Below are positions 43,148 through 52,493 of a stretch of 64,000 nucleotides of DNA, one piece after another. Source of the stretch: an uncultured Ruegeria sp. (GTDB taxonomy: Bacteria > Pseudomonadota > Alphaproteobacteria > Rhodobacterales > Rhodobacteraceae); the NCBI RefSeq assembly GCF_947504215.1, contig NZ_CANNGO010000005.1, positions 269,063 to 333,062 on the forward strand. Reading direction: 5' to 3'. Position 1 is the stretch's first letter. Each line of letters starts with the position of its first letter. Below the pieces are notes generated by a model that made no database searches, was not told the DNA's origin, and saw only the letters and a program-made list of their open reading frames with translations. The position numbers and the translations under genes were made by a program.

Positions 43148-43714
43148 ATGCACAATCTTGATCCGCGTTTCTTTCCACCCAGTAACACGCGCACACACGA
43201 GGTCTGCGGGCCCGGCGCAGACGTGTTTGCATTCACGCTCGCTGCGCGGCTTCGCGGCGATGTTATGTGGGTACGAGAGCGGTGGGAGCCAAGCCAGATT
43301 AACCCGGACGGGTTTGTCGAATTCATTGATTCTGCGTCCCTGACGCTGTGTAACACCAAGGACCAGACTGAAACCTTGGCTGTCGCCGAAGAAGCTCTGC
43401 GTTCAGGGGTCATCTCGTTGGTGGTGATGCAGTTGACAAAACCCCTCGGTCTGACCGCGGGGCGGCGTTTGCAGCTTGCGGCGCGTGATGGAAAATCCAC
43501 CGGGTTGTCGATTATACCTGAAGGTATGGGCAGCAATGCGGCTGAAACCCGTTGGCATTGTGCACCTGTGTTTGATCCCAGATTCAGCTCTCAGGACTCG
43601 ACTCTGCAAAAGTGGGAACTTATAAAGAACAAATCAGGAACATTAGGTGTTTGGTATGTTCGATGGGATCCCGCGTCGCGTCGTCTCATTATGGTTTCCC
43701 CGGCTGGCGAGTGA
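43148..43714 (+). CDS. imuA: ImuA-like SOS mutagenesis protein
   Basis: 188-aa RecA-related protein lacking a Walker A motif. It opens LDPRFFPPSNTRTHEVCGPGADVFAFTLAARLRGDVMWV, and later has LRSGVISLVVMQLTKPLGLTAGRRLQLAARDGKSTGL, the usual ImuA layout. It acts with ImuB and DnaE2 in damage-induced mutagenesis. Slightly shorter than many ImuA proteins. Its end overlaps the imuB start by about 60 bases in another frame, and a LexA box lies in the overlap upstream of imuB. No second box is evident before imuA itself. Confidence 0.82.
   Translation: MHNLDPRFFPPSNTRTHEVCGPGADVFAFTLAARLRGDVMWVRERWEPSQINPDGFVEFIDSASLTLCNTKDQTETLAVAEEALRSGVISLVVMQLTKPLGLTAGRRLQLAARDGKSTGLSIIPEGMGSNAAETRWHCAPVFDPRFSSQDSTLQKWELIKNKSGTLGVWYVRWDPASRRLIMVSPAGE
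43616..43630. promoter_or_regulatory. LexA/SOS box inside the 3' end of imuA
   Basis: GAAC-TTATAAA-GAAC matches the alphaproteobacterial LexA direct repeat (GTTC-N7-GTTC on the other strand). It is 26 bases upstream of the imuB ATG and about 98 bases before the imuA stop. Confidence 0.8.
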
Positions 43715-45134
43715 CCAGATTTTGCGGCGCTGCCCGTCGGGTGGTCCCTTTGCCCTGACGCTGAAACAAAGCAACATCAACCGGCTCTATTGCCTTAATG
43801 GCCAGGCCACGCAGCAGGGTTTGCATCCCGGCATGCCCTATTCCGATGCCCGTGCTTTTTGTCCCAACTTGCAAACGGCACCGGTTGATCTGCTGCAAGG
43901 CCAGCGATTTTTGCAGATCCTGTGCCGTTGGGCCACGCGGTACTGTCCTTGGGTGGGGCTGGAAGGTCGTGATGGGCTGGTGCTGGATATCAGCGGCTCC
44001 ACCCATCTCTTTGGCGGTGAAAAAGAGATGCTGAGTGATATGCGCACCCGCCTGACGCGTGCGGGCCTGTCGGTGCAGATCGGCCTGGCGGACACGCGCG
44101 CGGCGGCCTGGGCCCTGGCGCATCATGGTGAGGGGCTGGCGCCACCCGGTGATATGTTGGCCGCGCTGCAGAACCTCCCTGTTGCCGCCTTGCAGCTGGA
44201 TGAGAAAACCTCAACGGCTTTGACCCGATTGGGGCTGCGTAAGATTGGCGATCTTGCTGCGGCGCCGCGTGCGCCGCTGACCCGCCGCTTTGGACCGGAT
44301 GTACTGAGACGGCTGGATCAGGCTGTGGGGCAGCAGCCGGAAGGTATCACGCCCGTGGCTGACCCGCCCCATTACGGAGTGCGCATGACATTGCCAGAGC
44401 CTATTGGCCTCATCAGCGATGTGATGGCTGGTACAGAGCGATTGCTGACCCGGCTTTGCGCCAAATTGAAAGCGCAGGAAATGGGTGCGCGAGGGCTAAC
44501 AATGACACTGCGCCGGGTGGATCAGGATCATCAAGAGGTTGAGCTGCGTCTGGCGCGCCCTTTGCGGGACCCTCATCGCATTCTACCGTTGTTTGAACGG
44601 GGGTTGGCCGAGGTGGATGCAGGTTTTGGCATCGACCAGCTGCGGCTTGAGGCAACGCAGGTTGAGGCCTTGCCAGCCCAGCAACTCACCCATGTTTCGG
44701 CGGGGCGGAAGGGTCATTTGGAAGACCTCATCACCCGGATCGGCACAAGGATCGGGCTGACGAATATCCAACGTTTCCTGCCCGCTGACAGCCATATCCC
44801 AGAGCGCAGCTTTATCATTGCGCCTGCCGCTTATTCAGATCCTGCCAGCGGCTGGACCTGCACAAACCCACGCCCGCTGCGTCTGTTTCCACCTGAGCCG
44901 CTTATGATCGCTGAACCACATCCGCCAGAACGGTTCCGCTGGCGGCGCATGTCATTGACCACGGCGCGCGCCACGGGCCCTGAACGCATCGCTCCTGAAT
45001 GGTGGCTGGAGGATGACAACTGGCGTTCTGGCCTGCGCGATTACTGGCGTGTGGAAACCACGCAGGGACGGCGGCTCTGGTTGTTTTACACGCCGCAAAA
45101 CCCTGGATGGTTCGTGCAGGGAGAATTTGCATGA
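43656..45134 (+). CDS. imuB: ImuB, catalytically inactive Y-family polymerase-like protein
   Basis: 492-aa Y-family-like protein. It begins GIPRRVVSLWFPRLASDQILRR, where true polymerases have an acidic active-site residue, and has LVLDISGSTHLFGGEKEM and IGLADTRAAAWALAHHG in the palm and fingers region. A helix-hairpin-helix (LTRLGLRKIGDLAAAPRAPL) and a little-finger domain follow. ImuB links ImuA and DnaE2 to the beta clamp. The frame extends to GTG 43647; ATG 43656 is preferred. Its stop overlaps the dnaE2 start (ATGA). Confidence 0.92.
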   Translation: MFDGIPRRVVSLWFPRLASDQILRRCPSGGPFALTLKQSNINRLYCLNGQATQQGLHPGMPYSDARAFCPNLQTAPVDLLQGQRFLQILCRWATRYCPWVGLEGRDGLVLDISGSTHLFGGEKEMLSDMRTRLTRAGLSVQIGLADTRAAAWALAHHGEGLAPPGDMLAALQNLPVAALQLDEKTSTALTRLGLRKIGDLAAAPRAPLTRRFGPDVLRRLDQAVGQQPEGITPVADPPHYGVRMTLPEPIGLISDVMAGTERLLTRLCAKLKAQEMGARGLTMTLRRVDQDHQEVELRLARPLRDPHRILPLFERGLAEVDAGFGIDQLRLEATQVEALPAQQLTHVSAGRKGHLEDLITRIGTRIGLTNIQRFLPADSHIPERSFIIAPAAYSDPASGWTCTNPRPLRLFPPEPLMIAEPHPPERFRWRRMSLTTARATGPERIAPEWWLEDDNWRSGLRDYWRVETTQGRRLWLFYTPQNPGWFVQGEFA

Positions 45135-48100
45135 TTGAAGTCAATCGCACGCATCGTCCGGTAGAGGCCTTTCGCCGGGATCTGCTGCACATGCAGATAC
45201 AGGGGCAAGGCTATGCCGAGCTTTGTGTCACCAGTAATTTCACCTTTTTGACCGGAGCTTCGCACCCCGAAGAACTGATCGTGCGGGCTGCAGAGTTGGG
45301 GCTGTCTGCGATTGCTATCACGGATCGCAATTCACTGGCGGGAGTGGTGCGAGCCTGGACCGCGCTCAAGGAGTTACGGCGAGACACTGCAGAAGCTTTG
45401 AAAATTCGTTCTCAGCAGCGTGTGGATGCCTCCTCCCGGCAAAAGATTGAATCGGGACAAGCCATTGCACACCCCCCTTTCGCAACATTGCCCAGACTAA
45501 TCGTTGGGTGCCGTCTGGTCTTGCGTGACAGTTCGGTGGAATGGGTTGCCTTACCCCGTGATCGGGCAGCATATAAACGCCTGACCCGCCTTCTGACCGC
45601 AGGTAAACGCCGGGCGGAAAAAGGTGATTGTGAGCTTTACAGCAAGGATATGATACCCGCCTGCAAGGGGATGATTTTGATTGCCCTGCCGCAACAGGGA
45701 TTGAAAGAGGCCGTACCGGATATCCAGCGGCTGCAGCGACGCTTTCCCAATCACGTTTTTCTCGGGGCCGCCCCCCGTTATGACGGCAGCGATCAGGCTT
45801 ATCTGGCGATCTGCGCAATGGCTGCGCAAAAGGCAGGTGCCCCGATGGTCGCGGTTGGCGATGTGCTGATGCATCGCGCAAACCGCAGACGGCTGGCCGA
45901 TGTTTTGACCTGCATGCGCGACCATATCACCATTGATCAGATCGGCACGCGTGCGCTGCCCAATGCCGAACGCCGGATCAAGTCCGGTCAGGATATGGCG
46001 CGGCTGTTTCGTAACCATCTGGGCGCAATACGCCGTACATTGGAGATCACCGATAAATGCAGCTTTGACTTGGGCGAACTCTCCTATGAATACCCCCATG
46101 AAGACACTGAGGAAGAAACGCCGCAAGCCCGGCTGGAACGGCTGGCCCGAGAAGGCCTGACACGACGCTACCCTCATGGTCCGCCCTCCAAAGTAACCCA
46201 CCTGCTGAAAAAAGAGCTGGCCGTGGTCAAGGAATTGGATTTCCCAGCCTATTTCCTGACTGTCCACGATATTGTGCAATTCGCCAGATCGCAGGGCATC
46301 TTATGTCAGGGGCGCGGGTCCGCTGCGAATTCAATCCTTTGCTATCTTTTAGGCATCACCGATGTCAGTCCAGATATGATCTCGATGGTGTTTGAGCGGT
46401 TTGTCTCAAAGTACCGTGGCGAGCCACCGGATATCGATGTCGATTTCGAACATGAGCGGCGCGAAGAGGTGATCCAGTGGATTTACAGGAAATACGGCCG
46501 CCACCGCGCCGGGCTTTGCGCAACCGTCATTCACTTTCGCACACGGGCCGCCATTCGTGAGGTGGGTAAGGTCATGGGCCTGTCTCAGGATGTGACTGCC
46601 GGTCTGTCGGGCCAAATCTGGGGCATGAGCAATGGCGGGATTGATCTTGATCGCATCCGCGAGATTGGCCTTAACCCCGAAGACCGCCGCCTTATGCAAA
46701 CCATCCAGCTTATTGGCGAGATCATCGGCTTTCCCCGACACCTGTCGCAGCATGTAGGAGGCTTTGTCATCACACGTGGTCGTCTGGATGAACTGTCGCC
46801 GATTTCCAATGCTGCGATGGAAGATCGCACCGTCATCGAATGGGATAAGGATGACATTGATGCACTTGGTATTCTGAAGGTCGATGTCCTGGGACTCGGC
46901 ATGCTGAGCTGTGTGCAAAAAGCCTTTGCCCTGATGCAGCAACACGAAGGGCGCAGCCTCAGTATCGCTACGGTTCCGCAGGAAGATAAACCCACATATG
47001 ATATGCTTTGCGTTGCCGATGCGGTGGGGGTGTTTCAGGTCGAAAGCCGTGCCCAGATGAACTTTCTGCCCCGGATGAAACCCCGAACATTCTATGATCT
47101 GGTGATCGAAGTTGCCATCGTGCGCCCCGGTCCGATCCAGGGCGGCATGGTGCAGCCCTATATCAAACGCCGCCAGGGTCTGGAGCAGGCTGAACCCTTT
47201 GGCCCCGCACTGGAAGAGGTCACAAAACGTACGCTTGGCGTACCGCTGTTTCAGGAGCAGGCCATGCAAATCGCTGTGGTGGGGGCGGGTTTTTCCGCCG
47301 AAGAGGCCGATCACCTGCGCCGATCACTCGCCTCATTCCGGCGTATGGGTACCATCGGAGCCTTTGAGGAGAAATTCATTAATGGAATGCTACGGAATGG
47401 CTATGATCTGGACGTCGCCAAGCGCTGTTTCTCTCAGATCCAGGGCTTTGCCGATTACGGTTTCCCCGAAAGCCACGCCGCCGCTTTTGCAATGCTCGCT
47501 TATGTCTCGGCCTGGCTGAAATGCCATCACCCGGCGATCTTTGCCTGTGCGCTTCTCAACTCCCAGCCTATGGGGTTTTACGCCCCCGCCCAGATCGTGC
47601 GCGATGCGCGGGAACATAGTGTTGAAATACGCCCCATATGCGTGAACCATTCAGAATGGGACAATACCCTTGAGCGCCGCCCCGATGGCGCATTGGCTCT
47701 GCGGTTGGGGTTTCGCCAAATCAAAGGTTTCAAAGAAGAAGATGCAGGCTGGATTGTTGCGGCACGGGGCAATGGGTATCGCGATCCAGAGGCGCTGTGG
47801 CTGCGGGCAGGCCTGCGCCCCGATGTGTTGATACGGTTGGCCGAAGCGGATGCGTTCTCTGACATGGACCTCACGCGTCGCGATGCTCTGTGGCAAGTCA
47901 AAGCCATCCGCAGCGAAAAACCGCTGCCGCTTTTTAACGACCCGATTGATGGGGAAAGTATTAATGAACCGCAGATCACCCTGCCCACCATGCATTTGGG
48001 TGAAGAAGTCGTTGAGGATTATGTATCCACCCGCCTTTCCCTGCGCGCCCATCCAATGGAATTGCTACGCCCCGGCATTCCGGACCTTACCCCTCACAAC

Positions 48101-48514
48101 GCACTCAAGGATGTGCCTCTGGGGCAGCATACGGTCTGCGGGCTTGTCATCACCCGCCAACGCCCCGGCACGGCGTCCGGGGTGATTTTCCTGACGCTTG
48201 AGGATGAAACCGGGGTCAGTAATGTCGTCGTCTGGCCCAAAATATATGAGCGTTTCCGGCGCATCGTGATGGGGGCACGGCTCCTGCGTGTCCGGGGTTA
48301 TCTGCAACGCGAAGGCATTGTTGTGCATCTGATTGCTCAGGAGATTTACGACATGTCCTATAAGCTCTCGGACCTGGGCCACCCGTTGCCAGAGGCTCTG
48401 ACCACCGAAGGCCTGCGCGCGGATGACACCCCAAAAGCATCCCGCTACCCCGCCCGCGCCATGCATCCGCGTGATCAAGCCAAGCGACTGTTTCCGAGCC
48501 GGGATTTTCATTAA
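45131..48514 (+). CDS. dnaE2: error-prone DNA polymerase III alpha subunit
   Basis: 1127-aa C-family polymerase for lesion bypass. The N-terminal PHP domain begins AELCVTSNFTFLTGASHPEE, the polymerase core has GILCQGRGSAANSILCYLLG and PDIDVDFEHERREEVIQW (active-site Asp residues), and a C-terminal OB domain has GVIFLTLEDETGVSNVVVW. The order and length match DnaE2, which replaces UmuDC in many alphaproteobacteria. It starts at the ATGA overlap with imuB. Confidence 0.96.
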   Translation: MIEVNRTHRPVEAFRRDLLHMQIQGQGYAELCVTSNFTFLTGASHPEELIVRAAELGLSAIAITDRNSLAGVVRAWTALKELRRDTAEALKIRSQQRVDASSRQKIESGQAIAHPPFATLPRLIVGCRLVLRDSSVEWVALPRDRAAYKRLTRLLTAGKRRAEKGDCELYSKDMIPACKGMILIALPQQGLKEAVPDIQRLQRRFPNHVFLGAAPRYDGSDQAYLAICAMAAQKAGAPMVAVGDVLMHRANRRRLADVLTCMRDHITIDQIGTRALPNAERRIKSGQDMARLFRNHLGAIRRTLEITDKCSFDLGELSYEYPHEDTEEETPQARLERLAREGLTRRYPHGPPSKVTHLLKKELAVVKELDFPAYFLTVHDIVQFARSQGILCQGRGSAANSILCYLLGITDVSPDMISMVFERFVSKYRGEPPDIDVDFEHERREEVIQWIYRKYGRHRAGLCATVIHFRTRAAIREVGKVMGLSQDVTAGLSGQIWGMSNGGIDLDRIREIGLNPEDRRLMQTIQLIGEIIGFPRHLSQHVGGFVITRGRLDELSPISNAAMEDRTVIEWDKDDIDALGILKVDVLGLGMLSCVQKAFALMQQHEGRSLSIATVPQEDKPTYDMLCVADAVGVFQVESRAQMNFLPRMKPRTFYDLVIEVAIVRPGPIQGGMVQPYIKRRQGLEQAEPFGPALEEVTKRTLGVPLFQEQAMQIAVVGAGFSAEEADHLRRSLASFRRMGTIGAFEEKFINGMLRNGYDLDVAKRCFSQIQGFADYGFPESHAAAFAMLAYVSAWLKCHHPAIFACALLNSQPMGFYAPAQIVRDAREHSVEIRPICVNHSEWDNTLERRPDGALALRLGFRQIKGFKEEDAGWIVAARGNGYRDPEALWLRAGLRPDVLIRLAEADAFSDMDLTRRDALWQVKAIRSEKPLPLFNDPIDGESINEPQITLPTMHLGEEVVEDYVSTRLSLRAHPMELLRPGIPDLTPHNALKDVPLGQHTVCGLVITRQRPGTASGVIFLTLEDETGVSNVVVWPKIYERFRRIVMGARLLRVRGYLQREGIVVHLIAQEIYDMSYKLSDLGHPLPEALTTEGLRADDTPKASRYPARAMHPRDQAKRLFPSRDFH

Positions 48515-48613
48515 ACAGGCATTCATGCAGACCGCGGCATCCGCTTGTTTGCGATTTCCCAACCCGTGCGCCCGACTTGACGAACAACAGCTTCTGTACT
48601 GTTGAATTTCCGG

Positions 48614-48778
48614 TTAACCGAAAAGCGCCAGCGCTCGGTCACCGGCGCCCAGATCGGCCTTGAGGGCTTCGCGTTGCTCCGGTATCTCGCCTAGCTCCTT
48701 AATCATCCCTGTATCGCGTGTTCCATGCATGCACGATGGATTCAAGAGGCCCGATTGTTCAGCGGGCTGTTGATGCAT
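48614..48778 (-). CDS. possible small ORF or gene remnant downstream of the OYE gene
   Basis: A 54-codon frame on the reverse strand starts 14 bases after the stop of the old-yellow-enzyme gene. The second half has strongly coding-like codon use and reads IKELGEIPEQREALKADLG followed by a short hydrophobic end. I see no ribosome binding site. It may be the tail of a lost gene. No family recognised. Confidence 0.3.
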   Translation of the reverse strand: MHQQPAEQSGLLNPSCMHGTRDTGMIKELGEIPEQREALKADLGAGDRALALFG

Positions 48779-48792
48779 AAGGCCGGGCTTAC

Positions 48793-50004
48793 TTATGAAG
48801 CGAAGGGTTCATGCACAGGAAATCGTTTCTTCCAAAGGATCGCGCGTTCCGCGTCGCGCGCCTCATATTCGGCAATTGCATCATTGATATCCCGCTCAAT
48901 CAGACTCTCTTGGTCTTCACCAAGGTCCGTCATCCGCATCGTAAACCAAGCTGTCATTCCTCCTGGTGGCAGGGTGGCGAATCGAGGAAAGGCAGGGTCA
49001 CCTTTGCCCGCCTGCCATGACAAAGGCAGCGATGGATCAAGGACGAAACCCCGCGCAAGGCCAACCGCATCCACATCACCTTGGATGATCGCGGCCTCTG
49101 CCTCGTCATAATGCTTGAACCCTCCGGTGATCATGAGGGGGGCCGTGGTCAACCCGCGTGCGGCACCGGCGAATTCGAGAAAATATGGGCCTTTGGATGC
49201 TCGTTCGGAACTTGATGGGGCACCGGGGAAATAGGTTCCACCGCTGATGTCCAGCAAATCAACGCCTTTGCCCTCAAGTCCTGCAACAACTTTGAGGGCA
49301 TCATCTTCCGTTAGCCCACCGTCCAGCTGGTCAGTGGCATTCAGTTTGACTGCAACCACAAAGTCAGTCGGTACAGCAGCACGAACGGCCTCGACCGTCT
49401 CGACAAGCAGCCGCATACGTGCATGGATCGAACCACCATAGTCATCCGTGCGGTGGTTGAAGAGAGGAGATAGGAACTGGCTTAAGAGAAACCCATGAGC
49501 CGCATGAATCTGAACGCCTCCAAACCCCAGCTCAGCCGCACGCCGTGCCGTTTGGGTAAAGGAATCAGGAATGCTCCTAATCTCGGCCAGAGACATGGCT
49601 TCGCTATTAAAATCGGGAAAGTTGATGGCACTTGGTCCCCTCGGCTTGCTGATCGGCAGGTGAGACAATGCCCCGGCGTGGCCAAGTTGCAACCAGAGAT
49701 GCGCCCCGTTTGCTGACCCGCGCCGCGCCAGATCACGGAACGCTGCAGTGTCGGCCCCTTGATCGAGCACAAGATTGCCCGGTTTTTCAGGGTACCGTGG
49801 GTCGCCCTGCACTTCTCCGATGATTGACGCTGCCAGACCACCGTCGGCCCAGCGTTCATACAACCTTATCTGTCTGGCAGTCGGATCGCCATGTCCATCC
49901 GCGAGTGAGTCAGACATGGCCGATTTGATGATCCGATTTTTTAGCACACGCCCGTTCGGCAGGGTGAGTGGCTTGAAGAGCAAATTATTCGAAGCTGCGT
50001 GCAA
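48793..50004 (-). CDS. NADH:flavin oxidoreductase (old yellow enzyme family)
   Basis: 403-aa FMN-dependent TIM-barrel reductase. Visible blocks: NRIIKSAMSDSLADGHGDPT, the WLQLGHAGALSHL substrate and FMN region, FGGVQIHAAHGFLLSQFLSP with the conserved His pair, YGGSIHARMRLLVETVEAVR, and the phosphate-binding MITGGF. There is no C-terminal iron-sulfur domain, so it is a simple OYE-type enzyme reducing activated alkenes; substrate unknown. The frame begins at TTG 50004 and no upstream ATG exists. Confidence 0.87.
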   Translation of the reverse strand: MHAASNNLLFKPLTLPNGRVLKNRIIKSAMSDSLADGHGDPTARQIRLYERWADGGLAASIIGEVQGDPRYPEKPGNLVLDQGADTAAFRDLARRGSANGAHLWLQLGHAGALSHLPISKPRGPSAINFPDFNSEAMSLAEIRSIPDSFTQTARRAAELGFGGVQIHAAHGFLLSQFLSPLFNHRTDDYGGSIHARMRLLVETVEAVRAAVPTDFVVAVKLNATDQLDGGLTEDDALKVVAGLEGKGVDLLDISGGTYFPGAPSSSERASKGPYFLEFAGAARGLTTAPLMITGGFKHYDEAEAAIIQGDVDAVGLARGFVLDPSLPLSWQAGKGDPAFPRFATLPPGGMTAWFTMRMTDLGEDQESLIERDINDAIAEYEARDAERAILWKKRFPVHEPFAS

Positions 50005-50085
50005 GTCAGTTCTCGCTGGGGTTTTAACCTCGACCCAAGATGCTTTGGGTGGTTATCTTCGATAACACGTTGTTTAGGAGGGGCT

Positions 50086-52479
50086 TCAAGGTTTGACAAG
50101 ACCAAGGTCTCGCTGAAACATCTGTTTCCCGGCCGTCAGTCCGTTCACCTTATCGACGATGGCATCGGCATCAATACCATGATGGCGATAGAGATCGCCG
50201 ATCGTGCCGGTCTGACCAAAGTGCTCGATGCCCATCGGAATGGTTTGATGGCCAATCACGGCTCCCAGCCAGGATAGCGTGGCAGGATGTCCGTCAATCA
50301 CTGTGAGCAGTTTGCAGTGTGCGGGAAGGCCGGAAATCAGAGTTTCGACGTGGCATATTGCCGCCTGATTGCCGCGCGAGCGTTCTCGTTGCGCGGCCGT
50401 CCATCCGGCGTTCAATCGATCAGCCGAGGTGACGGAAAGAACACCGATATCCCGCCGGCCCTCACCAATTATTCCGGCGGCCCTGATTGCCTCTGGTGCA
50501 ATGGCGCCTTGATAGGCGATCACAACTTCGCAATTGGGACCCGGCTTGCGCAGCCAATAGGCTCCGTCGATTGCGCCCTGTCGGAATTCATCATCGACGC
50601 GCTTGCCCGGTTGCTCGATCGGATTGGTGGTCAGGCGCAGATAAACTGAACCACCGGTTTCATCTCGTAGCCATGTGCGTTCGTCTGGTTGTCCCTCACC
50701 GTCGCGCTGAAGGTAATCGAAGGCCCATTCCATGATCACCGCCAATTCATCGGCAAAGGCAGGTTCAAATGCAGCCAGCCCGTCCTGGCTCATGCCGATC
50801 AAGGGGGAGCCGACGGATTGGTGTGCGCCGCCTTCCGGAGCCAGCGTTACCCCCGAAGGTGTACCTACCAGCATAAACCGCGCATCCTGATAGCAAGCGT
50901 AGTTCAGCGCATCGAGTCCGCGGCAAACAAAAGGGTCATACACTGTGCCAATCGGGATCAACCGCTTGCCGAACAGGGAATGTGACAGCCCTGCAGCCCC
51001 CAGAAGCAGCATCAGGTTCATTTCGGCGATGCCAAGCTCGATATGCTGCCCTTTAGGCGTGAACTCCCATTTCGCAGTTGATGGGATACGGTGTTCGATA
51101 AACGCGTCGGCTTGTTCGGATCGGGAAAACAACTTGCGGCGATTAACCCAGGGGCCAAGGCTGGTCGTACCAGTCACGTCGGGCGACGTTGTCACGATGC
51201 GTTCGGCCAGTTGGCTGTCTCCCTTGGACAGATCATCTAATATCTTGCCGAAAGCCATCTGGGTTGAGACCTCACGGCCGGTGTCGATCCCGATGGATGG
51301 AACAGCCAGTCTGTTATCAAAGTAGCGCCGCGGACCTTTGGCGAAAAAGGGTATCTGCGACAGGAAACGTTTGAAAGCCTCTGGATCACCGACGGTTGCA
51401 AACGGCTCCCATTCCTCGCCCTCATGCACCCCCATATGATCCTGCCACTTTGCGAATTGGCTGTTGTTCATCAATCCGCCATGGTTGTCCTTGTGGCCAG
51501 CGATTGGCGTGCCCCAGCCTTTGATCGTATAGGCCAGAAAACAGGTGGGTCTGTCGTGGTCGATGGCGGCGAAAGTCTCGGCCATGGTCTCGACGCAGTT
51601 GCCGCCAAGGTTTTCCATCAAGGCGGCCAGTTCCACATCAGAGCGGCGTTCAATAAGGGCTGTGACGTCCCCTTGATCACCCAAATCATCCATGAGGCGT
51701 TGGCGCCAGACCGTGCCGCCCATGAATGTCAGAGCCGAATAGTCCTGGTTGGGACAGGCATCGATCCAGGCACGCAGGCGATCCCCTCCGAGCTCCTCAA
51801 ATGCGGCGCGTTGCAGGACGCCGTATTTCACGCGCACGACGTCCCAGCCGAAAGCATCGAAGATTTTCTCGATCCGCTCGAACAACCCTTCGCGAACAAT
51901 GCCGTCCAGTGACTGTCGGTTGTAATCGATAATCCACCACGTGTTGCGCAGGTCGTTCTTCCACCCTTCCTGCAACGCCTCATAGATATTGCCTTCGTCC
52001 AGTTCGGCATCGCCGACCAGTGCCACCATGCGTCCCATCGGGGCATCTGCCCCCCAGCTTTTGGCGTTGATGTAATCTTGAATGATCGAAGCAAACGAGG
52101 TGATCGCCACACCCAGCCCCACCGACCCGGTCGAAAAATCCACGTCGTCGATATCCTTGGTGCGGCTGGGATAGCTTTGCACCCCACCGAAACCACGAAA
52201 GTTCTCCATCTTCTCGCGTGTTTGATTGCCCATGAGATATTGCATGGCATGAAAGATCGGCGATGCGTGGGGTTTGACAGCCACCCTGTCCTCAGGTCGC
52301 AGAGCCGAAAAATATAGCGCGGTCATGATCGATACTATCGAGGCCGACGACGCCTGATGCCCGCCGACCTTGATCCCGTCCACCTTGGGTCGGATATGGT
52401 TGGCATGGTGAATCATCCAATGCGACAGCCAAAGTAGACGTTGCTCGACGACCTTAAGCTGGTTGGGATCAGGCTGCAT
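50086..52479 (-). CDS. mdeB: homodimeric 2-oxo acid dehydrogenase E1 / transketolase-like, MdeB
   Basis: 797-aa thiamine diphosphate enzyme of the AceE type. The ThDP motif is in ALVGDAELDEGNIYEAL with the downstream Asn in IIDYNRQSLDG, and the second-domain Glu is in HIELGIAEMNLMLLLGAAG. Following a methionine gamma-lyase gene, it matches MdeB of Pseudomonas putida, which oxidises 2-oxobutyrate to propionyl-CoA with E2 and E3 components. The open frame begins at TTG 52491, but that triplet is part of the TTGGAG ribosome binding site for the ATG at 52479. It lies 14 bases after mdeA. A general pyruvate dehydrogenase role is less likely. Confidence 0.82.
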   Translation of the reverse strand: MQPDPNQLKVVEQRLLWLSHWMIHHANHIRPKVDGIKVGGHQASSASIVSIMTALYFSALRPEDRVAVKPHASPIFHAMQYLMGNQTREKMENFRGFGGVQSYPSRTKDIDDVDFSTGSVGLGVAITSFASIIQDYINAKSWGADAPMGRMVALVGDAELDEGNIYEALQEGWKNDLRNTWWIIDYNRQSLDGIVREGLFERIEKIFDAFGWDVVRVKYGVLQRAAFEELGGDRLRAWIDACPNQDYSALTFMGGTVWRQRLMDDLGDQGDVTALIERRSDVELAALMENLGGNCVETMAETFAAIDHDRPTCFLAYTIKGWGTPIAGHKDNHGGLMNNSQFAKWQDHMGVHEGEEWEPFATVGDPEAFKRFLSQIPFFAKGPRRYFDNRLAVPSIGIDTGREVSTQMAFGKILDDLSKGDSQLAERIVTTSPDVTGTTSLGPWVNRRKLFSRSEQADAFIEHRIPSTAKWEFTPKGQHIELGIAEMNLMLLLGAAGLSHSLFGKRLIPIGTVYDPFVCRGLDALNYACYQDARFMLVGTPSGVTLAPEGGAHQSVGSPLIGMSQDGLAAFEPAFADELAVIMEWAFDYLQRDGEGQPDERTWLRDETGGSVYLRLTTNPIEQPGKRVDDEFRQGAIDGAYWLRKPGPNCEVVIAYQGAIAPEAIRAAGIIGEGRRDIGVLSVTSADRLNAGWTAAQRERSRGNQAAICHVETLISGLPAHCKLLTVIDGHPATLSWLGAVIGHQTIPMGIEHFGQTGTIGDLYRHHGIDADAIVDKVNGLTAGKQMFQRDLGLVKP

Positions 52480-52493
52480 GTCAGTCTCCAAGT

